Translations under genes and position numbers: made by a program
Part shown: positions 1 to 11,790 of the stretch, one piece after another
How positions within the stretch are numbered: the stretch's first letter is position 1
Layout: each line of letters opens with the position of its first letter
Notes under the pieces: generated by a model
The model's database searches: none
Seen by the model: only the letters and a program-made list of their open reading frames with translations
What the model was told of the DNA's origin: nothing
Source of the DNA: Acholoe squamosa
Lineage: Eukaryota > Annelida > Polychaeta > Phyllodocida > Polynoidae
Reading direction: 5' to 3'
Assembly (NCBI GenBank): GCA_949317995.1
Contig: OX439037.1
Coordinates: 18,898,324 to 18,962,323 of the forward strand
DNA: 64,000 nt

Positions 1-202
1 ACTATAGAGCCTGTGCCAGTGGGTGCATGTTGAAGAAGACCCGGGGTTGTTTGAGTTTAAAGGTGCCACTGATGAGTATAAAAGCTGCATCTGTTACCAA
101 TTAGAGCAGACATTGGGCTGACGTCCTGCAAGATGGGTGAGTTCATGTGTGATATGGGCACAGATCAACCTGACTGATAAGGTGGGCACCTGGAGGAGTG
201 TT
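1..202. other. Unannotated flank
   Basis: No open frame, repeat end or regulatory motif that I can support in this stretch. Confidence 0.5.
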
Positions 203-463
203 TTAACCCTTTAGGGACAGCAGAGTGACTTAAGGTACCATGACAGCATGATGCATTCATGGAGAGCTAGTGAGTGGCTAACTGGTACTGCATTTATGCA
301 TCATGCCAATCCAAAAGGACTAATACACTCCCAATACTAGGTATCAGCCTGCGTGATACACCAATGTAATGCTAGCACGTTACTTGCCAGCGATGCATTG
401 GTCCTAAATGGCGTTAAATGAACATGGAAACTCTTCATGCATCCTGATATCTGAAAGGGTTAA
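203..463. mobile_element. TTAA-ended MITE, copy 1
   Basis: The 261-bp segment begins TTAACCCTTT and ends AAAGGGTTAA, so it has 10-bp perfect terminal inverted repeats that include a TTAA at each end. The interior holds the GATGCAT-type palindromic motifs that recur across the window (for example GCATGATGCATTCATGG and TATGCATCATGCC). TTAA at both ends is the hallmark of piggyBac-type insertion; no transposase is present, so it would be a non-autonomous (MITE) copy. Other copies lie at 3064-3267 and 47214-47432, with degenerate relatives elsewhere. Confidence 0.6.
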
Positions 464-1996
464 CACTGACTATTGAACGTAACGAGCATGAAAGAGTTCC
501 CCTACTTTTTGTAGCAGTGAAAACAAAGCTGTCTGAACATGGTGGTCTGGTGACACACAGCTCTGAAACTACACTTCCCATGCATTTAGTGTCAACTTCG
601 TGTATCTCTGCCACAACCTGCAAAGACATCTTTATTATACTTTTAATGATATGATAAATTTTACCTCAGTCGTACGGTAGGGCCTTGTAAGTGAGTGAAA
701 GACAGGGGCTTTGACAATTGCCCAGGAAGGTTAGTAAACACAAGGGGGAGGGGTCACATCATTGTGATCAAAACTATGGTTTACTACATGGATAAGAAAA
801 GCCGCTCAATTTGTGTTTATGGGGTACATGATTGGTTAAAGGAGAATACTACTAATGATTGTTTCTTACTCCATCTTTTCCTCTCTTCTCCAATTGAGGA
901 ATTTTAATCGACAACCATATGTGGTGAAAAACTAGGAGATGTAAAGAGAGTGAAGGCGAGGTATTGTTTGGGAGGAGAGAGAAAAAGAAGAAAAGAGCAG
1001 AGATGCATGAGAACCAGAGGTGAGACCGCCCACCTGTCCAGGCCCTGCTCCACCCACCCCCACCTACCTCCCACCCACCTCCCGCCCCCATACCTTTGAT
1101 GTTACCGCCCCCAGAATCAAGGTAACTACAAGGGGACACGCGGGATGAAAACTCAATTCAGAATTCCCAATTTTACACTGGAATTATTCTCAATGTGCCC
1201 TGCTTTTGAATGTATTTGTTTCACATTTTGTAAAGTTTTTGTTTTGTTTGATGCCTACATCTGGGGATCAACATCAATTAGAGCTCTTAGTACCTGTAGT
1301 TATGGAGGGTTATGTCATGGGTTGGCGCTGACATGTGGGGGAATCGAGTTTTGACTGGGTCTAGGGTATATATGCTTAGGTTACAAAACCTCATTTATAA
1401 AAGTTCACTTCTACCATAACTTTCCCCAAAGATATTCAGGTAGTTTCCATGCATGATTTTATGTACGTATTCACATGTCAAGATGCCACTTTCCTACCTT
1501 TATAATAAATGCTACTTTATCCATGCAATTTAGGATATTATACATTAATTTGCTATAGGAAATGGTCTCTACATTTCGTTGGGGGGGGGGGGGTTGCATT
1601 TCTATAGGTTAAAAAACAGAATGACTTCCCAATCCATTGTAGTACATGTGCAATTCAATCGTGGTCGGATGACGTTGTCCATGAACTTGTGTAACGCCAT
1701 GCATCGATGTATATTGAAAAAAATGATAAATAAAATGAATAAGAAGGCAAAAAGGTACATAAAACAGGAAAGCTCAATTAAAAGAAATTCAGCTTACCTG
1801 AGTTCCCTGAGCGTGTCACAGTAAACACAGTTGATTAGTGACAGAGGTGAGTTGTACAGAGAGCAGTATGTATACACAGGGGACAGATGGTTTTATGGAT
1901 GATTATTACACGATTTCTGTGACTCACAGTGCTTTTCCTGGATATCCCAGTTCTGATATTCCTGCATATTGTGCGACCCCTTATGAGCAGATCCCA
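464..1996. other. Intergenic, no supported gene
   Basis: A/T-rich sequence with a poly-G run near 1580-1593 and a C-rich tract at about 1020-1090. Open frames here are below 100 codons, lack splice or composition support and are not called. Confidence 0.5.
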
Positions 1997-2090
1997 GGTG
2001 GATATCAGCACTCTCTGAGGTGGATATCAGCACTCTCTGAGTTGGATATCAGCACTCCTTGTCCATGTCACATGTCACATGTCACATGTT
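1997..2090 (+). repeat. Short tandem repeats (22-bp x3, then 8-bp)
   Basis: Three consecutive 22-bp units containing GGATATCAGCACTCTCTGA occupy 1997-2060, the third slightly diverged. They are followed by an 8-bp repeat, TGTCACA(T), at 2065-2089. Confidence 0.85.
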
Positions 2091-2105
2091 AAAACCCACG
2101 AAATT

Positions 2106-2184
2106 TCCATGGTCAGGGTAGGGCTCGAACCTGCAGTCTCAGATCCCTAATCCAACTCCCTATGCATTGCGCCACAGGGACTGA
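2106..2184 (-). repeat. tRNA-derived pseudogene or SINE head
   Basis: The minus strand reads as a tRNA-like sequence: an A-box-like TGGCGCAATGCATAGGG, an anticodon-arm-like stem TTGGA/TCTGA around a 7-nt loop, and a B box GGTTCGAGCCC. The start resembles arginine tRNAs, which share GTGGCGCAATG-type D-arm sequence. The acceptor strands do not pair, so I read it as a tRNA pseudogene or SINE head, not a working tRNA. Confidence 0.55.
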
Positions 2185-2303
2185 CGAGATACGCTCGCTT
2201 CGAACCACGTCTGGATATATACAAAGCCCTGGAAGGAGACGACTGCGGGCTGACCGCTACCATAACCAAACATAGCCAAGCCAAAAACGGCTGCTGAAGG
2301 AGG

Positions 2304-2375
2304 AGACGCGGTGGTCTAGCGGTTAGCACGTCGCGCTCAGCCGTCAGAGGTACATGGATCGCGTCCCGGTCTGGG
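2304..2375 (+). repeat. tRNA-derived SINE head
   Basis: An A-box-like TGGTCTAGCGG at 2312-2322 and a B-box-like GGATCGCGTCC at 2356-2366 are spaced as in an RNA polymerase III internal promoter. The GCGGTGGTCTAGCGGTTAG opening is typical of tRNA-derived SINEs in animal genomes. It leads straight into the 82-bp tandem repeat at 2380, so the tail of this SINE may have been amplified. Confidence 0.5.
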
Positions 2376-2379
2376 TGCA

Positions 2380-2690
2380 TCTTTTTTCGCCGTGTGCGCT
2401 GCCGCTGTCCGCTGCTGGGCGAGGAGGTGTATTTTATACACAAACATAACAGCGAGACGAGTCTTTTTTCGCCGTGTGCCCTGCCGCTGTCTGCTGCCGG
2501 GCTAGGAGGTGTATTTTATACACAAACATAACAGCGAGAGGCATCTTTTTTCGCCGTGTGCGCTGTCGCTGTCCGCTGCCGGGCGAGGAGGTGTATGTAC
2601 ACTATTTTTCGCCTTGTGCCGCTGCCAACCCTAGCCGAGACGGGGGCTGCCGCTGTCCGCTGCCGGGCAAGGAGGTGTATGTACCTATGG
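2380..2690 (+). repeat. 82-bp tandem repeat
   Basis: The string CTTTTTTCGC starts at 2381, 2463 and 2545, an exact 82-bp period. Each unit carries GCTGCCGGGCGAGGAGGTGT-like sequence and ATACACAAACATAACAGCGAG. A fourth, rearranged unit continues to about 2690. Open frames across it are repeat artefacts. Confidence 0.85.
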
Positions 2691-2782
2691 CAGGCTTCGC
2701 GTCCCGGGGAAGGATTTTTGTTTTCAACTTGTTTTTATTGATATTTTATTGATTATTTATTGATTTTTTATTGATTAATCGT
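2691..2782. other. A/T-rich spacer
   Basis: T-rich spacer with repeated TTTATTGATT; nothing else supported. Confidence 0.5.
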
Positions 2783-2929
2783 GTAATAAACTTAGTAAGG
2801 TATGGGCTAACAGGCACCTCATGGCATGTATCGTAGGATATCAAACTCGTGGCCTGTGGCCACTCGTTCGATATCCTACGATACATGCCATTCGGTGCCT
2901 GTTAGCCCATACATTACTTAGTTATTAAC
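2783..2929. mobile_element. Foldback (hairpin) element
   Basis: A near-perfect inverted repeat: TATGGGCTAACAGGCACC at 2801-2818 is answered by its reverse complement ending at about 2911. The arms run about 42 bp each with a few mismatches around a roughly 28-bp centre, and they extend outward imperfectly through TTAGTAA/TTACTTAG to about 2783-2929. It has no coding capacity. It fits a foldback MITE or a cruciform-forming palindrome. Confidence 0.75.
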
Positions 2930-3063
2930 TAGACTAAGGAGGACAGGGGTGTGTGTGGCCCTCATACAGTCTGATCCCATCTCCTCACCCTTCCCACTTT
3001 GGCATCAGATAATTACTACTTTTTATACCACACTTTGTTACAGTAAAGCACGTAACCTATCTC

Positions 3064-3267
3064 TTAACCATCTAAGGGCCGTGTAGTTTTTTGATGCTGC
3101 TCACCATGGTTGCATTTATGCATCATGCTGACTCTATGAGGCTGATACACTCCTGAAAGGTCGGCATGATACTCTAATGCAGCATTGGCTAGAGAAAGTG
3201 CCAGTCCTACATATTTCTGTATATCAAGAGTACGCCTGGAGACATCATGGGGTCCTGAAAGGCTTAA
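3064..3267. mobile_element. TTAA-ended MITE, copy 2 (diverged)
   Basis: It starts TTAACCATCTAAGGGCC and ends GAAAGGCTTAA, with the same TTAA ends and interior GATGC...GCATCATGC motifs as copy 1. It is about 204 bp and more decayed than the copies at 203 and 47214. Confidence 0.45.
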
Positions 3268-4289
3268 TGTCCATGTACAGCCACTCAGGAGCTCACCTCA
3301 TGATTAAAGAAAATAATCAATATCAGAGATGTATATCTCAGACACTTAACGCTTCATTAATCCCATTTTATCAGGAGTCCACAATTAGTTTCGTTCAGGA
3401 TTCTATATCGTCACAGTTCCTGCCTTCCATGCAGTCGTTGGTTCTAAGACTAAATGACCAAAATTAAGCATAGTGATGGCTGCGTCAATTGTTAGCCACA
3501 TTGTATGTGTGCACATGTTTTAGATAACTTCTTTCAAATGAGACCATCTTTTATGGAAGGCGTCTATATTTCAAATTGTGAATGTTTGTAAAATAGAATA
3601 CAACAAAATAACATTCAATTGATATCAGCTGCGTAGGGATTCATATGATCCCAAGTTGTGCCTCATAGCTTATTATGTACGTCTTTGCTTTTACAGTGCA
3701 AGTATATATGTTTCCTTCAATTTAGCAAATAAAGCATGGTTAAATAATAGATATTCTTTGTCTAGAGAACAGTTTACAGAGGACATTGTACAAGAGTGTA
3801 ACATGAGTGATCAGAAAAATTTCCCCTTTCTTATCTCTGTGGTGTGACGTTTCATATTGCGAGCTGATAATACAGAGGACTGACTAAACCCCACCTGCGT
3901 TGTTACAAACCTGCCTCCCTCGGGTTCAAGTTTTATTATTATCATGATGCATCACTCCAGAACTGACTGCTTTTGCGTATCATGGAGCGGCATGTGTTTG
4001 ATACGTTAGTGCTGATCCTTAAATTGATCCTTAAAACGCTGAAAGAACGTATGGCCGCTAAGATCATCTAAGTGACCAGCATAAGATATGCAAGAAATGC
4101 TTTGCAAACTGACTGGTTTCTACAGTATTTGTGCCAAATTATTCAAAAATAAACTAATTACAATTTTTCTTTCTGTTCCAGGTGAGTTTGTACCATGTAA
4201 AAATAAAATAGGGGTGCCACGTCAAGCGATCTGTGAGTATTGAACAATTGATGAATCAGTCTGTCTCTTCATCACATTGACTCTCCCTT
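3268..4289. other. Intergenic, nothing supported
   Basis: A/T-rich sequence with short frames only. No terminal repeats, splice-bounded frames or promoter clusters were seen. Confidence 0.45.
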
Positions 4290-4705
4290 AGTCTCTACTC
4301 CTCCCACTCTATCCCTCCAACTGTCCATCCCTCCTTTCTCTCTCCTCCTCTCCATATGCTTCCACTCACTCCATTTGTCCCTGCCTTTCTTTAACCCCTT
4401 CCCCTCTTCCCATCTCCACCCCCTCTGCCTCAGTCTGTTCTTACTTTCTGCCCTTCTCTCTCCTCTTCTGCTTCTCTGTCCCCATCTCTCTGTCTTTCTT
4501 TGTCTCTCTCCCCCTCGCTCTCTGTCTGTCTGTCTGTCTGTCTGTCTGCCCCCCCCTCTCTTTTTGACTCTTCATCTATCCATCTCACCCTTCATCTGGT
4601 CACCTGCTCTTCCTCCTTTTATCCATGTACCTATCCCTCTCTTCCTGTACCATCCAGTCCCTCTCCCCTTTTGTATCTCCTCCTCCCACCGCCCCTCCCT
4701 TGTGA
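4290..4705 (+). repeat. Polypyrimidine tract with (TCTG)n
   Basis: About 415 bp are almost entirely C and T on the plus strand, including (TCTG)n at 4521-4549. Such strand-asymmetric tracts remove stop codons and create long spurious frames on both strands. The tract can in principle form triplex DNA. Confidence 0.85.
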
Positions 4706-7700
4706 AGGTAGCGGGTGCAGCTTGCCATGCTGTGACCGAAAGTACGATTACATTTACAGTTTGGGGGTTTGGAGATTGTTGTTGTCACAGGGGTATCACA
4801 GGGGTACAACTATGGTAGAGGCACCCATTTCGGACGCTCCTGACCACACAAGAGGTGACCATATTTGATGCTCTAATGCTATGACTTCAAATGTGATAAA
4901 TTCCATTTTCCATTGCCCCAGTTGATGCATGATACTTAGCCATCTATATCCATGAAAATGTTTTGATATATATCTTTCCAATACATATAAATAAATGAGC
5001 TGTACATATTTTGTCTTCAGAACATCAAATTGCTCCTTCAGCCAGACAGCTCATGCCTGAGATGACCCTAGAGTCAGACACTATGTTATCTACATGATAC
5101 AGACATAATGGGTCACTATATGTGAGGAATTCTATGAAGGCATGTAGCATGTAACACTAAGGAATCCAATCTAATATAATAACTCCCCTCAGCATACTCT
5201 CAGATATTTAATTTTGCATACCTGTAAGAGGTCAGTCACTGGGTTCAGATAAGCATGACTTACATGGGCAGATGGAGTATTAATTAGATTTAGCTGTTAG
5301 AGAGTAGGTTACCAAAACACAGATTAGATATCCTTATCTGGGAGGTATATTATGAGGGAATATCCATTCTAAAAGTACTTAAATTATGATATAATTGTGT
5401 CCAGGGTGGGGTGTAATTGGCATCTGACTGTAGGTATAATATGAAGGTCCTATAAAGATAACTCCCACAATGTAATATTAGTGATGCATTCGGGTTTGCT
5501 AAGTAAAGTTAATAGCAAAAATGTATATGTTGCCATCAACATATATATGTAGAAATTCTGTAAATATGAAGGTTACGACACCACAGATTGTCTAATCGAA
5601 CCAGGAGCTCCATTCACTCGTGCACCATTCCTTTTCCTCAAAATATAACAAAAAAAAACTGGGTTTGCACAGCTGTAAAACCATGCATGATGTGAGTTAT
5701 GTATCTCATTCCTCATTTGTTAGACAGTATAATAGCTTAGTTTTCATGTCTAGTTCAAATGATAGCTAAATTCTTCATATTGATTAAGTAATTTAACCCA
5801 AAAGGCGTCCGACTTAAGGTGTCTGTCCGACTCAATGTGCCTCTACCCTACACCCCCTTAGGCTTAGAGTTATGATTCCTTGGCAACGATATTGTCATCC
5901 CTTCTAAATAAACGATATTGAATAGGGAATTTGAGAACTTTAGTTGCCAGATATTCTGCCGATTATCTTTTACAACAGTTTTTGACATCTTAAGAAGCCA
6001 TGATTTGGAAGGTGCATGAGGTTGAGGCTGCCTTGCTTTGGTTAGAATGGCTGTTGAGAGCACTTTACACGAGAGGTAACTGTGTACATGAGGGGTTTTG
6101 TGAGAGGATGGGTGGGTTTGGGGGGTGCTGTGTGGCTGGTAGCTGATCCCAGACACACCATCAGACCCTGGAGGATCAACACTTTGATCATGTTTACACG
6201 TGTCTGTCTCTACCCAGCAGGGTGTGTGGGGCAGGGTTGGGGAGGGGCCAGGGTCAGTTAGTCAAATATTAATGCCTCAGCCATTGTCAATGGGAGGGGA
6301 TGATCATCTTTTGCCATTCAACTCCTCATTGGTCATTTATTTTGCCTCCAAGCGCTTCAAATTTTAGTCAGGTCACTTTTTGTGACTGTCACGGATTGGT
6401 TACGATAGGGTAGACTATTATGATATCCTGTTGGAATCCGCCCAAAAAAGGAAAGATGATCGACTGAAATGATCACACCCAAAGCACTTTGTGTACAAAA
6501 TGACCAGTCCCCCATTGCATGCCCACTCCCACCCCTCACCTCTGGAGGCCATGCAGTGTCCAGATCAGTAGGCTGACCCAGTGAGGGGGTACATAAGGTA
6601 TCAGGGGTGAGTGCCGTTATAATCGTTCCCCATTACCATCACTGACCCATCATCCTAATGGCCATGTCATTGTGTCCACGCTTTCTGATTAGATTAGGAA
6701 GAGTAATGTTTTAGTTGAAAAAAGGAGGAGGTGATGCATGTTGTGGAATATGGACTTGTAAAGCTGAAATACCTTTAGTTTTAACTGGACATATTACATT
6801 TGCTACATCCGGAAATTGTATTTTTACAAAATTGGATCCAAAGATCCTTTTTAGTCCCTTTTCCTTTTACCACAGTAATACATTGTTATCATTGAGGAGG
6901 TTAATATTACAATGAAAATAATGCAAGGACTGTGTGCATAGTATAATCGATGGCTTGGGAGACAACTGGCACGAACAAGATCAAATGAAATCAAATTTTA
7001 TTTTTGCTTGTCATATCATACTCTGAACTTCGACATGTATCAAACTTCAAAGGGAAGGTTCACAAAGAAAGATCTTTTAAAAAAAAGACGGAAAATAAAA
7101 ATAAAAATAGATAAAGTCCTATGATGTTGGACCGTGTCATGTTACAAAAACGGTTCTTTAGCCTGGGCTGGTCAGCTGTCAATTCAATGATGAGATGTCC
7201 CTTGTGAGACATGGAACACTCAGGATCCAATCTCTATGTTCAGCCAAAGTGGAGTGGGGGGGGGGGGTGTGTTAACCTGCTGGACAAAGGCTTGGTTCCT
7301 AATTAGCCACTAGCCATTGTCTGACATCTGGGCCTTGTCTGATCCCTGTCCGCTCTATGGCTGTGTTTTTTATGTCTCTGACACGAGACAAGGTCAAGAG
7401 GTCAGACACCGGGTCCTTGACCTTGGCCCCTGGGATATCCCAGCGTGCATCAGCGGGACTTCTCTCCAGATCTCGTCAGTTGTCGGGACGCAGTTGTTGC
7501 AAAGGCGGAAAGGTGTAAGGTAGTGAGTGTGTGTGTGTGTGGGGGGGGGGGTGTAGAGGGGAGTGAGATATGTGAGGAGTGGGAATCCCCGGATAGAGTC
7601 ACTCCAACCAGAGCTGGCAGTCTCCACCATACTAAGGGTATGTGTGAATTATGAGCATTATAAGATGGTGTACATGGAGGGTGGGGGCCTTCGGATTCCC

Positions 7701-8056
7701 TACGGGATTCCCAAAGGGATATTAGACAGTGGCGTCACTCTTCAACCCACCCACCCCAGCCTCGGCCAGCGGCTATTTAATACCAGTTTAATACTCTGTC
7801 GGGCTAGAGGGGGCGAGCCTGCCCAACCCCCCCCCCCGGCACCCAGACCCACTCCAAGTTCACTTCTTACCAGTACTTTGATATGCGTTTCAAAACTGTG
7901 TGTATCTGCCTTTTTGTTGAGTGCTTTTACATTGGTGAATTTAAATCATTCAACACCGGTGTGAAGTAAGGGCTTCCTTACACGTATATTGCTGAAAGAG
8001 TACCTTGTCAGCTGAAGTAGTCTGCATATATCAGCTAGGAATACCAGGAATCTCTG
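4706..8056. other. Intergenic, no supported gene
   Basis: Mostly A/T-rich sequence with poly-G runs near 7256 and 7540 and a poly-C run near 7830. A minus-strand frame at 5848-6156 has no homology I recognise. No repeat boundaries or promoter clusters were identified. Confidence 0.45.
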
Positions 8057-8688
8057 ATGCCAGACACAATTTGAGTATAATGAGTGCTGAACTGGATGGT
8101 AAGCGCCTTGAAGTGGTTGATGAATTCAATTACCTTGGTGTTATCATTGATCGTGGTCTTAATTTTCGGAGAAACAACGAAAAGATAATATCTAGTTTCC
8201 GCCACAAGATGTACCAATTAAGACAGTTAAGGAAATTTGTCGATAATAAGCTGTGTCTGACCTTATACAAACAAATGGTTCTACATGTGCTGGAACATGC
8301 AAGTTTTCTACATGAAAGTGGTCCTAAATCCAGTGTTGGCCGCTTACAACTTATGCAGAATCATTGCCTACGGTTATGTCTTCGAATCTTTAATACTCGA
8401 GATATATCTATATACGATCTCCATGTTAGAACCTACATGAAAATGCTAAAGGTTAGACGTGATAAGAACTTATTATCCATGATGTATGATGTTTCTTGTG
8501 ATCCAAACTGTGTCAAACTCCCTGCCAGGAACTTGCGCGGCAATGTTAAAAAACAGTTAAAGGTATCCAGATCCAGGTGTTTGACGTATGATAAGTCACC
8601 ACTGTACAGGGGGTGTGTCCTTTGGGACAAATTGGATGCAAATACTCAGCAGATAGGCAGTAAGAAAGAATTCATGAACAAAATCTGA
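8057..8688 (+). pseudogene. 3' end of CR1-like reverse transcriptase ORF
   Basis: The frame encodes the C-terminal end of a non-LTR ORF2 downstream of the catalytic palm: the NYLGVIIDRGLNF segment, then LYKQMVLHVLEHASF, CLRLCLRIFNTRDIS and the terminal CVLWDKLDANTQQIGSKKEF. The catalytic YADD motif and everything upstream are missing, so this is a dead-on-arrival fragment. It is almost identical in sequence to the minus-strand copy 4 kb away and both end at the same stop codon. The upstream part of the frame, before 8057, is unrelated flanking DNA. Confidence 0.85.
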
Positions 8689-8994
8689 ATGTATTTGGTG
8701 TATAACGGTCACTTGATAGACTACGCAATTATTTTTGAAAGATGTGATATACATGCTGCCTGCGGATAATCGACTTGTGCAAATCATGGTGATACATACA
8801 GCCCCTAAGAGGCTTTAGTTATGTCTTTAGTAATATCGTAATGATCTACACCCAAAATGATGCCTGCCTGATGTAACTTTGTACAACCTGATTGAGCGCT
8901 ACACTATTTCTTTCCTGTTGCCGTGTTTTGGCCGATCTGAAAAACGTACATGTATGATTTCTGCCAATAAACTTGTTAAAACTCTAACTCTAAA
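8057..8994 (+). mobile_element. CR1-like non-LTR retrotransposon, 5'-truncated copy
   Basis: The homology to the minus-strand copy at 12217-13575 begins at ATGCCAGACACAA (8057) and runs through the ORF end and 3' UTR to a tail of short repeats, AACTCTAACTCTAA, at about 8980-8994. A 5' truncation plus a microsatellite-like 3' tail is typical of CR1/L2-type elements. The 3' UTR has AATAAA close to the end (8966-8971). Confidence 0.85.
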
Positions 8995-9959
8995 TTTGAG
9001 CATTAGTAGCCTTTAATATCGTCAAGGCCGCACGATAGATCTAGGTTTATGTCTCCCACGAAGACTGTACATGCATTTACTATTAAGCCTGTATGATCTG
9101 CATCATGCACCACTGCAGTAAGGCAGACAATACAAAAATAATGGCCAGACTGCATCAATTCACTATGCCTTTATTAAAGGGCTAAATCCATATAGCTACT
9201 TAATATACCTCTTTCTGTGTATAAATTGGGCCCCAGAGACTGACAAGTCAGCAATACCACCTGAGCCGGGCACCTGAGCTTCCATCTCACCCTAGCCCAA
9301 TCATAACCCCATGACTATCCCCCACCTCCTCACCGCCTGCTATCGCCTCCCCATCACCTCCCAACGCAGCATCACAAGCACAACGTTCTCTGCATTTTTT
9401 TTTATCTCGCACTTTTTATTATGTCTTATTTCCCCCCGGCGGCTGTTGGGTTGTTTTCATTGCTCCATAATGGTCGTGATACCACGTGCTGTATGAGGAA
9501 CCACGGTCAGCCCAGCTGTACCAAAACATAGACTTGTCAGGTCTTTGTATTCTAAGATATTACTTGGAGTGTTCGCCAGTTTATATACAAAACAACCTAT
9601 TTTCTCCCCCCTTTACATGCCACTGTGGTTCAGCTTTATATTTTGCCATTGTCGATTGGGAAGGCGTTGTAAAGGGGATAGATACTGTTACGGGTACTGT
9701 TAACTCTTTTCTGTATAGAATTGTGTATATGAAACGTGTTGTGGGGAAATAGTTATACAAATGTATGTCTATCCATTTACCTGAGCCTTGATCAAGTCTC
9801 ATAGTTACTTGTACACATGTACTACTGAACTTAATTGATAAATGCTTTGGACATACATGTACATGTGATAATCCAGCATGTTATGATTTTATTGATTTTA
9901 TAATGCATTTATCCCTTTGAATAAGTAAACGCTTATTACATTAAAATCTTAAGACTTGA
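8995..9959. other. Intergenic, nothing supported
   Basis: Mixed-composition sequence without supported genes or repeat ends. Confidence 0.45.
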
Positions 9960-10287
9960 AACATCCTATTACATAGAAGTTGCATGTGTGTGCGATAGAG
10001 GACCCTGGAGATCATTAGGACAAAAAGTTGATTAATGATTAAAGTCTATACAAAAACATGAAGCAATTGGCCCGTAAACAAATACAGCTTTAGCTTACAT
10101 CCACACACATTACACACAACTCTGTTCACACAAGCTGCTCAGTACTATCATTTAACCCCTTCAAGTCCTAGGCCCCTGATGGTTGTAATGCATTTTATTA
10201 ATGCTCTCCTAGTGTTGATTTAAAAAAAAAGAGTAAATTCGGCACTGTATACAGCTGGTCAAGACACAGGGCAGTGCAATTGGTGTC

Positions 10288-10363
<76 letters not shown>

Positions 10364-10660
10364 TGATTCTTCAAAGGGACATTTATTGCTTGGCTTAGGG
10401 ACCAGACATTTCATTTAGTTATGTGATTTATAATTATTTCTAATTTGCTGTCATGATTCTAACAGATTCAAGTAAATATGTGGTCTGAGATACTTATACA
10501 GCATAGTGGTCAAATGATGGGGTCATAAGGTGCTGTACACTGCACTGTTTACTACTAGAAATCCAACAAGGAAGTCTTCACACTTTTGTACAATTGACAT
10601 TGTTTTTGTTCAATATTGCTGATCAGAGTGACAGGCATGGTGACACTTGAACTCGATGAC
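9960..10660 (+). repeat. Old tandem duplication, left copy
   Basis: Shares an ordered set of strings with 11035-11790: TTGCATGTGTG, GAGGACCCTGGAGATCATTA, CACACATTA, TCACACAAGC, GTACACTGCACTGTTT. The order and spacing are preserved at an offset of about 1.06-1.08 kb, which indicates an ancient tandem duplication. A (TTTC)n microsatellite at 10289-10364 exists only in this copy. Confidence 0.7.
10289..10364 (+). repeat. (TTTC)n microsatellite
   Basis: About 19 uninterrupted TTTC units. Confidence 0.95.
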
Positions 10661-11034
10661 CCCTGCTGATGTTTATAATGCAGTACACATGTATGCTATT
10701 GCATTCAGATGCATTCCTGTCTATATGGATTCTCTGTGCAACTGTGATCAATGAGGATGTAGAACTGATAAATATACTCTCATTTCACTTAATCTTTCTA
10801 TGTGAATTCCTCCTCGATATCATGAATCACCTTTTAAGGAAATATCTTAGAAATTAGAATGGCATGACTTTATTTGATGCACTAATGATAATAACATTCC
10901 TTTCTTAGATATTAATTGTGGAGGACGGTAGGCTCTAATTTGTTCGTAATTGGTCCTATAATATATGCATGTCCAGGCATATTAAAAACTAAACACTCTT
11001 AACATCAATGTTATAGCATTTTCCCCATAAAAAG
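10661..11034. other. Spacer between duplicated segments
   Basis: A/T-rich, nothing supported. Confidence 0.45.
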
Positions 11035-11790
11035 TCCCCAATTGTATTACATTGAGGTTGCATGTGTGCGACATCGAGGACCCTGGAGATCATTAAAAAG
11101 ATGAAAAAGTTGATAAATATTTGAAATCTCCAAAATTCATGAGGTAATAGGACTATAAACATGGACACACATTAACACACAAACTCTCTCTCTCTCTCTT
11201 CACACAAGCAATTCTTCACTTCTTATTAACCCATCATGGATTGCTGAGTGATGTTATAATAGGGTGGCTAAGGTATGGCACCAAATAAAATGTAAAATAA
11301 AGAAGGAACAAAAGTACAAAAATAATGATATAGATACATATATCTGATACACCTTTAGAATTATGCTGTTTGGATAATGATTGCATTTGATAACTCACTT
11401 GAAGTACAATAATTATGAAGGTAGTGCACACTTTTCAATCATATTGAACATGCCAGGCTAGTAAGTTAGGCTGAGCAAAGCGCAAATACCTCACAGATCA
11501 TTTTCAACAACATAGCATTTCTTATCTTGTGACCATGGTGACGTGCAAGTCCAAGTAAAATACACTTAGTCTATGATACAAATGCAGCATTGTGGTCAGG
11601 TAGAGGGGTCATGCAGTACACTGCACTGTTTGCTTCTACTGTACGTATAAAACCATGACGAGATAAGACAAATATAAGTTCAGTATGAAGAATGACTGAC
11701 ACGTTCAGAGCATTAACTTATTGGTGTTAAATGTAGCTGGTCAAAGTGAAAAATAGGTTTGCACTTGTGTCACTTTTATTGACTGTAGTT
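11035..11790 (+). repeat. Old tandem duplication, right copy
   Basis: Counterpart of 9960-10660 (see there). It carries a (CT)n run at about 11182-11200 where the left copy has none, and many substitutions and indels, so the duplication is old. Confidence 0.7.

Noticed and set aside
435-629. 64-codon minus-strand frame with TTTGCAG before it
   Set aside because: Acceptor-like string only; overlaps the end of a MITE copy and shows no homology or donor.
2106-2184. Functional tRNA gene on the minus strand
   Set aside because: The acceptor stem does not pair, so only a pseudogene/SINE head is supported.
4375-4868. Two long plus-strand frames (147 and 122 codons)
   Set aside because: They lie in the polypyrimidine tract, where stop codons are rare by composition; Ser/Leu/Pro-only sequence with no domain.
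5848-6156. 102-codon minus-strand frame
   Set aside because: No homology, no convincing splice sites and no coding bias.
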